Below the pieces are notes generated by a model. It was not told the origin of the DNA, searched no databases, and worked only from the letters and a program-made list of their open reading frames with translations. Both the position numbers and the translations under genes were made by a program. Positions 1 through 8,729 of a stretch of DNA of 64,000 nucleotides are shown here, piece by piece; the first letter of the stretch is position 1; each line of letters starts with the position of its first letter. Source of the DNA: Dactylosporangium sucinum (GTDB taxonomy: Bacteria > Actinomycetota > Actinomycetes > Mycobacteriales > Micromonosporaceae); NCBI RefSeq assembly GCF_014647515.1, contig NZ_BMPI01000009.1, positions 62,001-126,000 of the forward strand, given 5' to 3'.

Positions 1-476
1 TGCACCCCATCGCCGCCGCCAGCGGCCTGGCCGTCGAAGCCGACGGCCGGATCACCGTCGACCGGATGATGCGGTCCGTCTCGCACCCGGGGGTCTACGC
101 GGCCGGCGACAGCGCCTACGTCATCGGCGCGAACGGCCGGCCGCTGCCGATGTCGTGCGCGTCGGCCGGCTTCACCCGGATGCAGGCGACGGCCGCGATC
201 ATCGGGGACCTCACCGGCCACCGGATCTCGAAGACCCCGCTCGAGTACCTCGGCAACTGCATCAGCCTCGGCGGGAAGGACGCGATCTTCCAGGCGGTCG
301 ACGGCGACGCGCGGTCGAAGCCCTGGTCCCTGCGCGGCCGCACGGCCGCGCGCTTCAAGGCATTCGTGCTCAGCGGGGCCGCATGGAACATGAGCCACCC
401 GACCTACGGACTGCCGGCCCGACGGCGCCGCCTGACCGCTGTGCGCCACCGCGCACCCGCGGAGGTCGCTGGTTAG
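1..476 (+). CDS. FAD-dependent NAD(P)H oxidoreductase, C-terminal part
   Basis: The gene enters from the left edge; codons run in phase from base 3 to the TAG at 474-476. The visible 157 residues contain the second FAD-contact motif of pyridine-nucleotide disulfide oxidoreductases and type II NADH dehydrogenases (GVYAAGDSAYV), where the Asp binds the flavin ribityl chain. A helix with CASAGFTRMQA and a variable tail ending in Arg-rich sequence follow. The N-terminal FAD/NAD domains lie outside the window. The next gene starts one base after this stop, so the two are probably cotranscribed. ECF41 sigma factors are known to sit beside carboxymuconolactone decarboxylase, oxidoreductase or epimerase genes, and this would be the oxidoreductase partner. 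The substrate is unknown. Confidence 0.85.
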   Translation, partial: HPIAAASGLAVEADGRITVDRMMRSVSHPGVYAAGDSAYVIGANGRPLPMSCASAGFTRMQATAAIIGDLTGHRISKTPLEYLGNCISLGGKDAIFQAVDGDARSKPWSLRGRTAARFKAFVLSGAAWNMSHPTYGLPARRRRLTAVRHRAPAEVAG

Positions 477-477
477 C

Positions 478-1422
478 GTGAACCGCATGGACGCTGCCAC
501 CGTGGAGCGCTTCGAGGCCAACCGGGACCGGTTGGCCTCGCTGGCGTACCGCCTGCTCGGCTCGGCCGCCGACGCCGAGGACGCGGTGCAGGACACGTTC
601 CTGCGCTGGCACGCCGCCGACCGGGAACACATCGAGGTGCCCGAGGCGTGGCTGACCAAGGTGGTCACCAACGTGTCCCTCGACCGGCTCCGGTCGGCGC
701 AGGCGCGGCGGGAACGTGCGGCCGGCGACTGGCTGCCCGAGCCGCTCCTGGACGGCGACCCGATGCTCGGCCCCGCCGACACCGTCGAGCAGCGCGAATC
801 GGTGACCCTGGCGGTGCTGACGCTCATGGAACACCTCTCGCCGGTCGAGCGGGCCGTCTACGTGCTGCGCGAGGCGTTCGCCTACAGCCACGCCGAGATC
901 GCCGAGATCCTCGACATCACCGAGTCCGCGAGCCAGCAGCACGCCCACCGCGCCCGGCGCCGCGTCACCGCCGGGCGGGTCGCCGGCGACATCGACCACG
1001 CCGCCGCCCGCCGCATCGTCGAGGCCTTCGTCGAGGCCGCCTCCTCGGGCCGCACAGAACGGCTGGTGGCGCTGCTCTCCGACGACGCCACCGGGATCTC
1101 CGACGGCGCCGGGCAGGGCACGAGATGGCTGCGGTTCTCGACTCCCGAGCGGATCGCCGCCGCCCTGCGGGCCGGGTTCAAGCCGACGCCGGCGAAGCGG
1201 CGACTGGCCGGCGGCTCCCCCGCGATGCACGCCGGCGTGGTCAACTCCTGCCCCGCCCTCATCGCCGCGCTCGGCGACCGGGTCCTGGGCGTGGTGGTCC
1301 TGGACGTTCGCGGCGACCGGATCGGGGTCGTGCGCGGCATCTCCGACCCCGACCGGCTCCGCCGCTTCAACGAGCGGTGGCGGCGGGGCGGGCACGACGA
1401 CCCCATCATCCGATCGTGGTGA
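478..1422 (+). CDS. ECF41-family RNA polymerase sigma factor (SigJ-like)
   Basis: A 314-residue sigma-70 family factor with region 2 (about residues 10-75, containing SAADAEDAVQDTFLRW), region 4 (about 105-160, with SHAEIAEILDITESA) and a SnoaL-like C-terminal extension (about 175-300). The inter-domain linker carries WLPEP near residue 85. The extension has an SDGAG element and ends with SDPDRL, close to the WLPEP, DGGG and NPDKL hallmarks of ECF41. In that family the fused C-terminal domain, rather than a separate anti-sigma factor, tunes activity. I chose GTG at 478 because it follows the previous TAG by one base; an ATG three codons on is possible. The upstream flavoenzyme is its likely conserved partner and target. 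Confidence 0.92.
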   Translation: MNRMDAATVERFEANRDRLASLAYRLLGSAADAEDAVQDTFLRWHAADREHIEVPEAWLTKVVTNVSLDRLRSAQARRERAAGDWLPEPLLDGDPMLGPADTVEQRESVTLAVLTLMEHLSPVERAVYVLREAFAYSHAEIAEILDITESASQQHAHRARRRVTAGRVAGDIDHAAARRIVEAFVEAASSGRTERLVALLSDDATGISDGAGQGTRWLRFSTPERIAAALRAGFKPTPAKRRLAGGSPAMHAGVVNSCPALIAALGDRVLGVVVLDVRGDRIGVVRGISDPDRLRRFNERWRRGGHDDPIIRSW

Positions 1423-1702
1423 CCAGCCGGCAAAACCACGCCGCCCGGCGTCCCACCAGGCGATCAAGCTGAGCCGCTTCAGCGGCGAGTTACGTCGGCA
1501 TTTCGCGCAGGTGTACGTCTCCCCCGCGCAGTTGCGGACCGGCGAGTCGCACCGGCACGCTGAGGCCACCGACCCGGCCACCCCCGGTCACGCGGACGGC
1601 CGAGCCGGCGCGGGCCCTCGGTCCGGACGTGCCATCGCGACGGACGCGTTCATGATCGCGGAACTTCCGGTAGCGGAGGGCTTCGTCGAGCGGGAGGTGC
1701 GC
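1423..1702. other. Intergenic stretch between convergent genes
   Basis: About 280 bases separate the sigma factor stop from the terminator hairpin next to the metalloprotease gene. I see no convincing coding region. An open frame from 1511 crosses into the opposite gene, has no ribosome binding site and its translation is low-complexity. No repeats or promoters stood out. Confidence 0.5.
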
Positions 1703-1726
1703 GGCCCCGGCGGGTACGCCGGGGCC
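1703..1726 (-). terminator. Hairpin terminator after the metalloprotease gene
   Basis: A perfect 10-bp inverted repeat, GGCCCCGGCG and CGCCGGGGCC, with a GGTA loop. It begins 11 bases past the metalloprotease stop. There is no clear U-tract, as is common in high-GC actinobacteria. It could also end the convergent sigma factor transcript. Confidence 0.6.
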
Positions 1727-1736
1727 GGCGGTGGCA

Positions 1737-4700
1737 TCACGGCACGATGTGGACCGTGTCGCAGCCGAGGAATGTGTAGACGTTGCCGTCGGCCGCCCGG
1801 TACTTGCCCTTCAGGCAGGCTGATGTCGTCGTCGCGGTGAGGCCGGAGTCGGACGGGCGGAAGTGCAGCACCAGGTCGGTGTCGGCGTCACGGGTCCGCT
1901 CGTCCAGCTCGTACGAGCGTTCCGGATGGCCCTTGCCGTGGCGCTCCGTCGCTCCGGTGGGGTTGGCGGTGTTGAACAGGTTCTCGCGCAGGCCCCACCG
2001 GGTGTTGGACACGTCGATCGTCGTGGCGTCGAAGGCGATCGGCAGGCCGTACTCGCCCGCGGTCGTCGTGAGCGCCGCCAGGTTCGCGTCCGTGTTGAGG
2101 TTGATCGGATTTGTGGTACTGCCGGGGCGCACGTTGATCGCGATCGGCACGACGCAGTCGATCCGGAACGTGGTCACCCGCACGTTGTTGGACGGATCCG
2201 GGTCCACGTCCGCGGCGTTCGCCAGGGCGACCGTCGAGGTCAGCGTCACCGTCTTGACGCCGGGTGTGGTGCAGCTCAGCTGCCCGGTGAAGCTCACCTG
2301 CCGGGGCGCGCCCTTGGCGAGGGCCGGCACCGCGGTCGTCGCGGACGCCGGAGCGACGGTGACGCCCGGGTCGGCGGTGGCGGCGACGGTGACGTTGGCG
2401 TCGACCGGGGTGGACGGCCCGCCGTTCGCCACGGTCAACTGGAGGGCCGCCGAGCCCGGCTCGCCGATCAGGACCTCCAGCGGGGTGGCCGCCGTGGCGT
2501 TGCTGATGGTGACGTCGGCCTTGGCGATGACCGTGGTCTGCGCCGTGGCGGTGTTGTCGGCCCCGGCCGAGTCGGGCCCGGCCAGGTTGCGCACCCTGGT
2601 CGTGGCCTCGATGATCTTCGGGCCGCCGTTGTCGTAGACCAGGCCGGCCGGGATCTTCGCGGTGATCGTGTACGAGCGGCTCCGGCCGGGCTTGAGCTCG
2701 CTCAGGTTGCACGTGACCCGGCGACCGTCGACCGTGCACGGCGCGCTCGTGGCCGGATCGGTGACCTCGGCGGGCAGGGTGGTGACCACCTCGGTGGAGG
2801 TGGACGAGTTGGGTCCCCGGTTGGTCACGGTGATCGTCCAGGTGACCGACTCGCCGGCGGCGGCCGGGTCCGGCGAGTCGGCGATCCCGACCGTCAGATC
2901 CGTGGTGTTGTTGGCCGCGAGAATCCGGGCGGCCTGCTGCGCGTTCGGGAACGTTCCCGGCTCGACCGCGGGGGGTGCGGCACCCGGCTGCGGGAACCGG
3001 TGCGGCAGGTACGCCAGGACGGTCTTCCAGTCGTCGCTGCCGTTGATCTCGCTGTCGTCGGTCGCCGGTGCGGTCCTGGTCAGGTCGGTGCAGTCGTCGG
3101 CACCGGTGTTGTCGATGTTGACCTTCTGCTTGGCGTGCCCGTCGTCACCGTTGCCGGCGGGGTTGTCGCCGTTCCAGTCCGGCAGCGCATTGAGCGGGAT
3201 CGTCCGCTTGACCCGCATGCCGTCCAGGAACACGAACTGGTTCTGCGAGTCGCCGGGATCCTGCGCGACGTCCTCGTAGAGGTCGTCCTCCTTGAGCTTG
3301 GCCAGCGGCGCCGGGTGACGGGAGGTGCCGTCGTACAGGTCGATCCGGGGCGGTGAGAAGTCCAGGAGCAGGCCGCCGCCGGCGCGCGGGATGCCCGAGT
3401 TGATGTCGTAGTTCATCAACGACACGTAGTTCGGCTTGCAGTTGGCGTCCTCGCCGCCACCGTGGCGCAGGCCCAGGTTGTGGCCGAGCTCGTGCAGCAG
3501 GGCGCCGCCGTCGGTGCGGTACAGGATGATGTCGGTGCCGGAGCCCTGGCCGCCCTTGTCGCAGTCGGCGGTACTTCTGGTGTAGATCACGTAGTTGAAG
3601 GCGCGCGCCCGCATGGCGTTGAAGTTGTGCCCGGGTGAGCCCTTCGCCTGGTTGAACACGTCGCCGAAGCCGCAGTTGTCCAGGTGCGCGGCGAGCTGGT
3701 TCCCGCCACCCAGGTCCTCACCGACGATGCAGTCGGGGTCGTCCTTGTCGCTCTTGCCGTCGCCGTCGTCGTCGATGCCGTTGTTGCAGTTGGCGGTGAA
3801 GTCCTCGACGCCGATGTCGCGGTAGTAGCAGTCCGGGTCGGCGCCGTCGGCACCGTCCACGCCGTCGTTGTCGGTGCCGTCGTTGCAGGTCCTGTCCGGC
3901 CGCCCGGTGCGTTCCATGCCGCCCTTGTCCCACAGGCCACCCGAGTCGACGTGCAGGTTCAGCCCCGGCCCGCCCTCCGGGTTCGGCAGTGGCGCCAGCC
4001 GGAACGCGTTCTTGACCGCCTCGATCGCCAGCGCTGAGGGCGCCTGGCCGTCGCTGTAGTCCAGCTCCAGGAACAGGTCCTTGTGCAGCGGGTCGGCCCC
4101 GTACCGGGGCAGGTCGACCGCCATCACGTCGTCGGGGTACCGGATGCCGAACCGCTCGTCCCGGTCCGACAGCCCGTCGCCGTCGGCGTCGCTGTGTTGC
4201 TCGGACACGATGGTCAGGCCCAGCTGGGCACGCTTGCCGTTGCCGTCGCCCTCGAAGTTCGGGTCGCCGTCGCCGATCGCGCACACCTGCCCCTGCTGGT
4301 TGCCCTCGTGGTCGATGCACCCGGACGGCTCCCGCGAGGAGAGCGAGTCGCCGGCCCACGTGTCGGTGAGGATGTCGTACGTCAGGTTCAGCTCGATGTC
4401 CTGGTTGACCGGGCTGATGTCCATCTTGTCGCCGCCGAAGTTGAGGAAGTCGTCGACGTCCCACATCCGGACCGTGATCGGCAGCGTCCGGCGACCTTCG
4501 GGCATCGTGACCCGCTGCGAGAAGACCCACCGCTGCGAGCCGGTCAGGTTCTTGGGGTGGAAGTGGTCGTCGGAGACGACGCCGCCCCGCTGACCGCCGC
4601 CACCACCGGTCGCGGCGTCGCCGATGAACACCTCGGGGGCGAACTCGCCCTCCTCGTCGATACCGTCGTCGGGGACCTCGAAACGCTCGAAGTAGTCCAT

Positions 4701-4880
4701 CGTCAGGGTGATCACCGCACTGACCGGAGGCGGCGTCGCCGCGGCCCGGGCAGCGTGCGGCAGGCCGACGAGCATGCCCGCGACCAGGGCGGCGGCAGCG
4801 GCCATGGCCGCCGGGCCGCGCACCGCCGGGTGGCGTCGCGGATCAGGTGGATGCGGTAACAGCGGGATTCCAGCGCCCAT
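1737..4880 (-). CDS. Secreted zinc metalloprotease with DUF11-type repeats
   Basis: A 1047-residue exported protein. The ATG at 4880 has GAAAGG eight bases upstream and opens a typical signal peptide (Arg-rich start, long Ala/Leu/Val stretch, AARA cleavage region near residue 46); the frame extends further upstream without a better start. The middle carries HELGHNLGLRH at about 463-473, the HExxHxxGxxH zinc site of metzincins, followed by SLMNYD as a Met-turn candidate. Before it lie two Asp-rich cysteine-flanked segments (CNDGTDNDG and CNNGIDDDGDG), probably calcium loops. After it is a DUF11/CARDB-like Ig module (GESVTWTITVTNRGPNS) and further beta-rich sequence. The likely role is extracellular proteolysis; the substrate is unknown. 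Confidence 0.85.
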   Translation of the reverse strand: MGAGIPLLPHPPDPRRHPAVRGPAAMAAAAALVAGMLVGLPHAARAAATPPPVSAVITLTMDYFERFEVPDDGIDEEGEFAPEVFIGDAATGGGGGQRGGVVSDDHFHPKNLTGSQRWVFSQRVTMPEGRRTLPITVRMWDVDDFLNFGGDKMDISPVNQDIELNLTYDILTDTWAGDSLSSREPSGCIDHEGNQQGQVCAIGDGDPNFEGDGNGKRAQLGLTIVSEQHSDADGDGLSDRDERFGIRYPDDVMAVDLPRYGADPLHKDLFLELDYSDGQAPSALAIEAVKNAFRLAPLPNPEGGPGLNLHVDSGGLWDKGGMERTGRPDRTCNDGTDNDGVDGADGADPDCYYRDIGVEDFTANCNNGIDDDGDGKSDKDDPDCIVGEDLGGGNQLAAHLDNCGFGDVFNQAKGSPGHNFNAMRARAFNYVIYTRSTADCDKGGQGSGTDIILYRTDGGALLHELGHNLGLRHGGGEDANCKPNYVSLMNYDINSGIPRAGGGLLLDFSPPRIDLYDGTSRHPAPLAKLKEDDLYEDVAQDPGDSQNQFVFLDGMRVKRTIPLNALPDWNGDNPAGNGDDGHAKQKVNIDNTGADDCTDLTRTAPATDDSEINGSDDWKTVLAYLPHRFPQPGAAPPAVEPGTFPNAQQAARILAANNTTDLTVGIADSPDPAAAGESVTWTITVTNRGPNSSTSTEVVTTLPAEVTDPATSAPCTVDGRRVTCNLSELKPGRSRSYTITAKIPAGLVYDNGGPKIIEATTRVRNLAGPDSAGADNTATAQTTVIAKADVTISNATAATPLEVLIGEPGSAALQLTVANGGPSTPVDANVTVAATADPGVTVAPASATTAVPALAKGAPRQVSFTGQLSCTTPGVKTVTLTSTVALANAADVDPDPSNNVRVTTFRIDCVVPIAINVRPGSTTNPINLNTDANLAALTTTAGEYGLPIAFDATTIDVSNTRWGLRENLFNTANPTGATERHGKGHPERSYELDERTRDADTDLVLHFRPSDSGLTATTTSACLKGKYRAADGNVYTFLGCDTVHIVP

Positions 4881-4938
4881 GGTGACCGACCTTTCGCTAC
4901 GGAGGTACAGGCAACCAACGGAGCGGCCGGGCGCCGCC

Positions 4939-5220
4939 GTGATACACCACAAACTGGGTGAGCGCGGTTCGCGGCGCCGATGCCGGGTACGCCTCGCGCC
5001 GGAGTCGCGCCGCGGCGAGGTCACGGCCGCGTTCATCTCCTGCGTGTACCTCGGCGTGACCGCCGCCTCGATCAGCGTCGGCCTGCGCGGCGACGCGCTG
5101 TCGCTCTACCCCGCGGTGTGCGTCGTGGCCGCCGGGATCGCCGCCGTGGCCCTGCCGACCGCCGTCTGGCACGGCCGCCACCGGCGCTTCAGCGTTGCCT
5201 GCCGTACCGGTGAAGATTGA
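4939..5220 (+). pseudogene. Remnant of an MFS transporter C-terminus
   Basis: Translation of this frame gives a short stretch containing RRGEVTAAFISCVYLGVTAA, then a second hydrophobic helix and a basic tail ending at the TGA. This looks like the last two membrane helices of a drug-type MFS permease, where R-x-E-V-x-A-F and a YLG motif open helix 11. Nothing upstream encodes the other ten helices; the preceding sequence is the promoter side of the metalloprotease gene. A GTG at 4939 is in frame but has no ribosome binding site. I read it as a decayed fragment rather than a working gene. Confidence 0.45.
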
Positions 5221-5312
5221 GCGGCGCCCCGACTGCCCCGTGATCAGCCGGGGTCGATCCGCCCCTCCTCGATCATCACGGGCGGGTCTGTCCGCTGGGT
5301 TGCGATGCGATA

Positions 5313-5336
5313 CCCGTACTCCGCCCGTACTAGGGT
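5313..5336 (+). promoter_or_regulatory. Direct repeats and -10 box before the AfsR-like gene
   Basis: CCCGTACT occurs at 5313-5320 and again at 5324-5331, an 11-bp period. SARP-family regulators bind direct repeats with this period. The second copy runs into TAGGGT at 5331-5336, a plausible -10 box that would start mRNA about 20 bases before the GTG at 5364. Autoregulation is an inference; the repeats sit closer to the -10 than in classical SARP promoters. Confidence 0.35.
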
Positions 5337-5363
5337 GGGGCGGACGCAGCGGAACGGATCAAC

Positions 5364-8300
5364 GTGGAGACGGACAGGGTCGACGGGTTCGGCGCGGTGC
5401 TGCGCGGGCACCGCCGCACGGCCGGACTCAGCCAGCGTGAGCTCGCCGAACGGGTCGGGGTCAGCGTCGCCGCGATCCGCGACCTCGAGCAGGGACGCAG
5501 CCGCCGGCCGCACCTGCGCTCGGTCGACGCCCTGGTCGGCGCCCTGCGACTGGACGGTGACGGCGAGGCGGCGTTCCGTCGCGCCGCCGGTGCCGAGCCG
5601 GTCGGGCCGAGTCCCGTGGCCGACTCCGGCGCACCGGTGCGGCTGGGCATCCTCGGGCCGCTGACCGTCCACCGCGGCGCGCAGCCGGTGCCGGTCGGCC
5701 GCAGCGCCCGGCGCGCCCTGCTCGGGCGGCTCGCCCTCTCGGCCAACATCGCGGTGCCGGTGGCGGACCTCGCCGACGTCCTGTGGGACGGGCGGCCACC
5801 CGCGAACGCGGCCCACGCGCTGCACACGCACCTGTCGCGGCTGCGGTCGGCGCTGCATCCGTCCGGGCCGCACCGGACGGCGGGCGGCTACCTGCTCGAC
5901 CTCACCGACGGCCAGCTCGACCTCGGCGAGTTCCGCCGCGCCGTGCAGGGGGCCGACGGCGCACCCCCGGACCGGGCGTTGGACCTGCTGCAGTGGGCGG
6001 CCGGGCGCTGGCGGGGCAGCCCGCTCGACGACATCCCGCAGCTGCGCGACCATCCGCTCATCACCTCCGTGCTCGACGAGCGCATCGCGATGGCACTGCG
6101 GTACGCCGACCTCGCCCTCGCCGCCGGGCAGGCCCGCCGGTGCCTGCCGACGCTGCGGGAGCTCGCCGCCGCGAACCCGCTCCACGAGCTGCTCCACGCG
6201 TGCCTGATCGCGGTGCTGGCCGCGGAGGGGCGGCAGGCCGACGCGCTGAGCGTGTACGCCCGCATCCGGCGGCGGCTCGTCGGCGACCTCGGCGTCGAGC
6301 CGGGCCCCGAGCTGTCGGCCGCGCACCGGCGGGTCCTGCGGCAGGAAACGATGGTCACAACCCAGCACCGTCCGCCGCCCGGCCCGCCCCAGCCCGCGCC
6401 GGCGCAGCTGCCCGCGGACCTGCGGTCCTTCGCCGGCCGCGCCGACGCCCTCGCGGCGCTCGACCGTTTCGCCGCCGGCCTCGACGCCCAGTCCTCGGCC
6501 GTCCTGGTCGTCTCCGGTACCGCCGGCGTCGGCAAGACCACCCTCGCCGTGCACTGGGCCCACCGGGTCCGCGCCCGCTTCCCGGAGGGGCAGCTGTACG
6601 TCAACCTCCGCGGCTTCCACCCCACCGGCGCCGCCGTGAGCGGACCGGAAGCCCTGCACGGGTTCCTCACCGCCCTCGGGCTGCCGCCCGCCCGCATCCC
6701 GGCCGACCCCGATGCGCGCTCGGCGCTGTACCGTACCCTCCTCACCGGCCGCCGGATGCTCGTGCTGCTCGACAACGCCCGCGACGCCGAGCAGGTCCGC
6801 GCGCTGCTGCCTGCCGCGGCCGGCTGCCTGGCGCTGGTCACCAGCCGGCACCGCCTCACCGGGCTCGTCGCCGCCGAGGGCGCCCTGCCCGTACCCCTCG
6901 ACCTGCTCACGCACGACGAGGCCCGGACCCTGCTGACCCAGCGGCTCGGCGCGGACCGCACCGCGGCCGAGCCCGGCGCGGTCGACACCGTCGTCGAGCA
7001 ATGTGCCCGGCTGCCGCTGGCGTTGGCGATCGCCGCCGCCCGGGCGGCAACCCGCCCCGGCCTGCCGCTCGCCGACCTCGCCGCCGATCTGGGCGGCGAC
7101 CGCGTCCGGCTCGACGCGCTGAGCGGCGGTGAACCGGGAACGGACGTGCGGACGGTCTTCGGCTGCTCGTACCGCCAGCTCACCCCCGCCACCGCCCGCC
7201 TGTTCCGGCTCCTCGGCCTGCACCCCGGGCCCGATCTCGGCACGGCCGCCGTGGCCCGCCTCGCCGGCCTCGGCCCGGCGCAGGTCGCGTCGCTGCTGGC
7301 CGAGCTCACCGGCGCACACCTGCTCGCCGAGCCCACCGCGGGCCGCTACGCGATGCACGACCTGCTCCAGGCCTACGCCGCCGAACGCGGCCGCGAGGAG
7401 GACGGCCGGGCCACCCGCGCCGCGGCCCTCGGCCGGCTCTTCGAGCACTACGTCAGCACAGCCGCGGCCGCGGTCGGGACCGCGCTCCCCGGGGAGACGG
7501 ACGGCGCACCCACCGGCGGCTTCGACCACCCCGCCACCGCCCGGGCCTGGCTTGACCGCGAACGCGCCAACATCGTCGCGCTCACCGGTCACGGCCGGCC
7601 CGCCGACACGATCGCCCTGGCCGCGGCGATGCACCGGTACCTCGACGCCGGCCACTACGCCGACGCGCTCATCGTGCACACCCGCGCGCTCGACGCGGCC
7701 CGGCACCAGGGCACCCCCGCCGCCGAGGCCGTGGCGCTGAACCACCTCGGCATCGCGTACCGGCGCGTCGGCCGCTTCGCCGACGCCGCCGGCCTGCACC
7801 GGCAGGCGCTGGAGATCTGCCGCGCCAGGGGCGACGCCGGCGGCGAGGGGCGCTGCCTGGAGCTGCTCGGCGTCGCGGCCTGGCGCCTCGGCGACTACGA
7901 CCGCGCCCGCGAGCACCACCACAGCGCCCTCGACCTGTTCCGCGCGATCGGCGACCGGCTCGGCGAGGCGACGCAGCTCAACAACATCAGCATCGGCAAC
8001 CGGCAGTTCGGCGACGTCCGGGCCGCCATCGACGGCCATCGGCGGGCCCTCGGGCTGCTGCGTGAGCTCGGCCACCGGCTCGGCGAATCCCACTCCCTGG
8101 ACAATCTGGGCCTGGCCCATCAGCACGCCGGTGAGTACCGGGAGGCGGTCGAGTACCACGAGCAGGCGCTCGCCATCTGCGCCGAGATCGGCTTCCAGGC
8201 CGGGCAGGCGGCCGCGCTGAACAGCCTCGGCCGCGCCCTCGTCGCGCTCGGCCGGCCCGAGGCCGCGATCGGCCACCACCGGCAGGCCCTGGCCCTGTTC

Positions 8301-8612
8301 CGGGAGATCGGGGAACGCGCCAACGAGGTGGAGGCCGTCAACGGGCTGGCCGCCGCGCTGCTCGCCGCCGGCGACCCGGCGGCCGCCCGCGACTGGTACG
8401 CGATCGCCTTGTCACTCGCGGAGCACACCGGCGACCGCCACGAGCAGGCGGACGCTCACGACGGGCTCGCCGCCGCCCACCACGCCGTCGGCGACCTGGA
8501 CGACGCCGGGCGGCACTGGGAGCGGTCCCTGGAGCTCTACACCGGCCTCGGCGTGCCCGACACCGAACGGATCACCGGCCACCTGCGCCGCCTGGGCCGG
8601 GCGCCGGCCTGA
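5364..8612 (+). CDS. AfsR/SARP-type regulator: HTH, BTAD, NB-ARC, TPR
   Basis: A 1082-residue multidomain transcription factor. It starts with an XRE-type helix-turn-helix (about residues 8-60, LSQRELAERVGVSVAAIRDL). Next come an OmpR-like winged helix (about 93-165) and the bacterial transcriptional activation domain (about 180-320). A STAND/NB-ARC ATPase follows with P-loop GTAGVGKTTL at about 385 and an LVLLDNARDAEQVR Walker B region. The C-terminal third is tetratricopeptide repeats (about 770-1050, for example NHLGIAYRRVGRFADAAGLH). This order matches AfsR-like regulators of secondary metabolism, with an unusual extra XRE domain in front. The GTG start has only a weak GGA six bases upstream. 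No biosynthetic cluster lies beside it, so the targets are unknown. Confidence 0.92.
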   Translation: METDRVDGFGAVLRGHRRTAGLSQRELAERVGVSVAAIRDLEQGRSRRPHLRSVDALVGALRLDGDGEAAFRRAAGAEPVGPSPVADSGAPVRLGILGPLTVHRGAQPVPVGRSARRALLGRLALSANIAVPVADLADVLWDGRPPANAAHALHTHLSRLRSALHPSGPHRTAGGYLLDLTDGQLDLGEFRRAVQGADGAPPDRALDLLQWAAGRWRGSPLDDIPQLRDHPLITSVLDERIAMALRYADLALAAGQARRCLPTLRELAAANPLHELLHACLIAVLAAEGRQADALSVYARIRRRLVGDLGVEPGPELSAAHRRVLRQETMVTTQHRPPPGPPQPAPAQLPADLRSFAGRADALAALDRFAAGLDAQSSAVLVVSGTAGVGKTTLAVHWAHRVRARFPEGQLYVNLRGFHPTGAAVSGPEALHGFLTALGLPPARIPADPDARSALYRTLLTGRRMLVLLDNARDAEQVRALLPAAAGCLALVTSRHRLTGLVAAEGALPVPLDLLTHDEARTLLTQRLGADRTAAEPGAVDTVVEQCARLPLALAIAAARAATRPGLPLADLAADLGGDRVRLDALSGGEPGTDVRTVFGCSYRQLTPATARLFRLLGLHPGPDLGTAAVARLAGLGPAQVASLLAELTGAHLLAEPTAGRYAMHDLLQAYAAERGREEDGRATRAAALGRLFEHYVSTAAAAVGTALPGETDGAPTGGFDHPATARAWLDRERANIVALTGHGRPADTIALAAAMHRYLDAGHYADALIVHTRALDAARHQGTPAAEAVALNHLGIAYRRVGRFADAAGLHRQALEICRARGDAGGEGRCLELLGVAAWRLGDYDRAREHHHSALDLFRAIGDRLGEATQLNNISIGNRQFGDVRAAIDGHRRALGLLRELGHRLGESHSLDNLGLAHQHAGEYREAVEYHEQALAICAEIGFQAGQAAALNSLGRALVALGRPEAAIGHHRQALALFREIGERANEVEAVNGLAAALLAAGDPAAARDWYAIALSLAEHTGDRHEQADAHDGLAAAHHAVGDLDDAGRHWERSLELYTGLGVPDTERITGHLRRLGRAPA

Positions 8613-8689
8613 CCCGGGCACCCGACGTGCATCGTCGGCTTCTCATCCGGCCAACGTGCCGCGTTCACCGGCGTGTTGATCAATGTCGG

Positions 8690-8708
8690 CAAGGTGAGCC
8701 TCACCTGT
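8690..8708 (+). promoter_or_regulatory. Candidate DtxR/IdeR-family iron box
   Basis: AGGTGAGCCTCACCT at 8692-8706 is a perfect odd-centred palindrome with 7-bp arms. It resembles the DtxR/IdeR/DmdR operator, whose core is AGGTTAGGCTAACCT, differing at symmetric positions. It lies 22 bases before the phosphoesterase start, where a bound repressor would block transcription or clearance. Iron is the expected cofactor; a manganese regulator of the same family is possible. Confidence 0.5.
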
Positions 8709-8729
8709 TGTCTCAGTCAGGGAGACGTG

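Noticed and set aside
1511..1840. Short plus-strand frame between the sigma factor and the protease
   Set aside because: It overlaps the end of the protease gene and a terminator hairpin and has no start signal.
5244..8279. Minus-strand open frame of about 1000 codons opposite the AfsR-like regulator
   Set aside because: Same codon-bias artefact; no ribosome site or domains.
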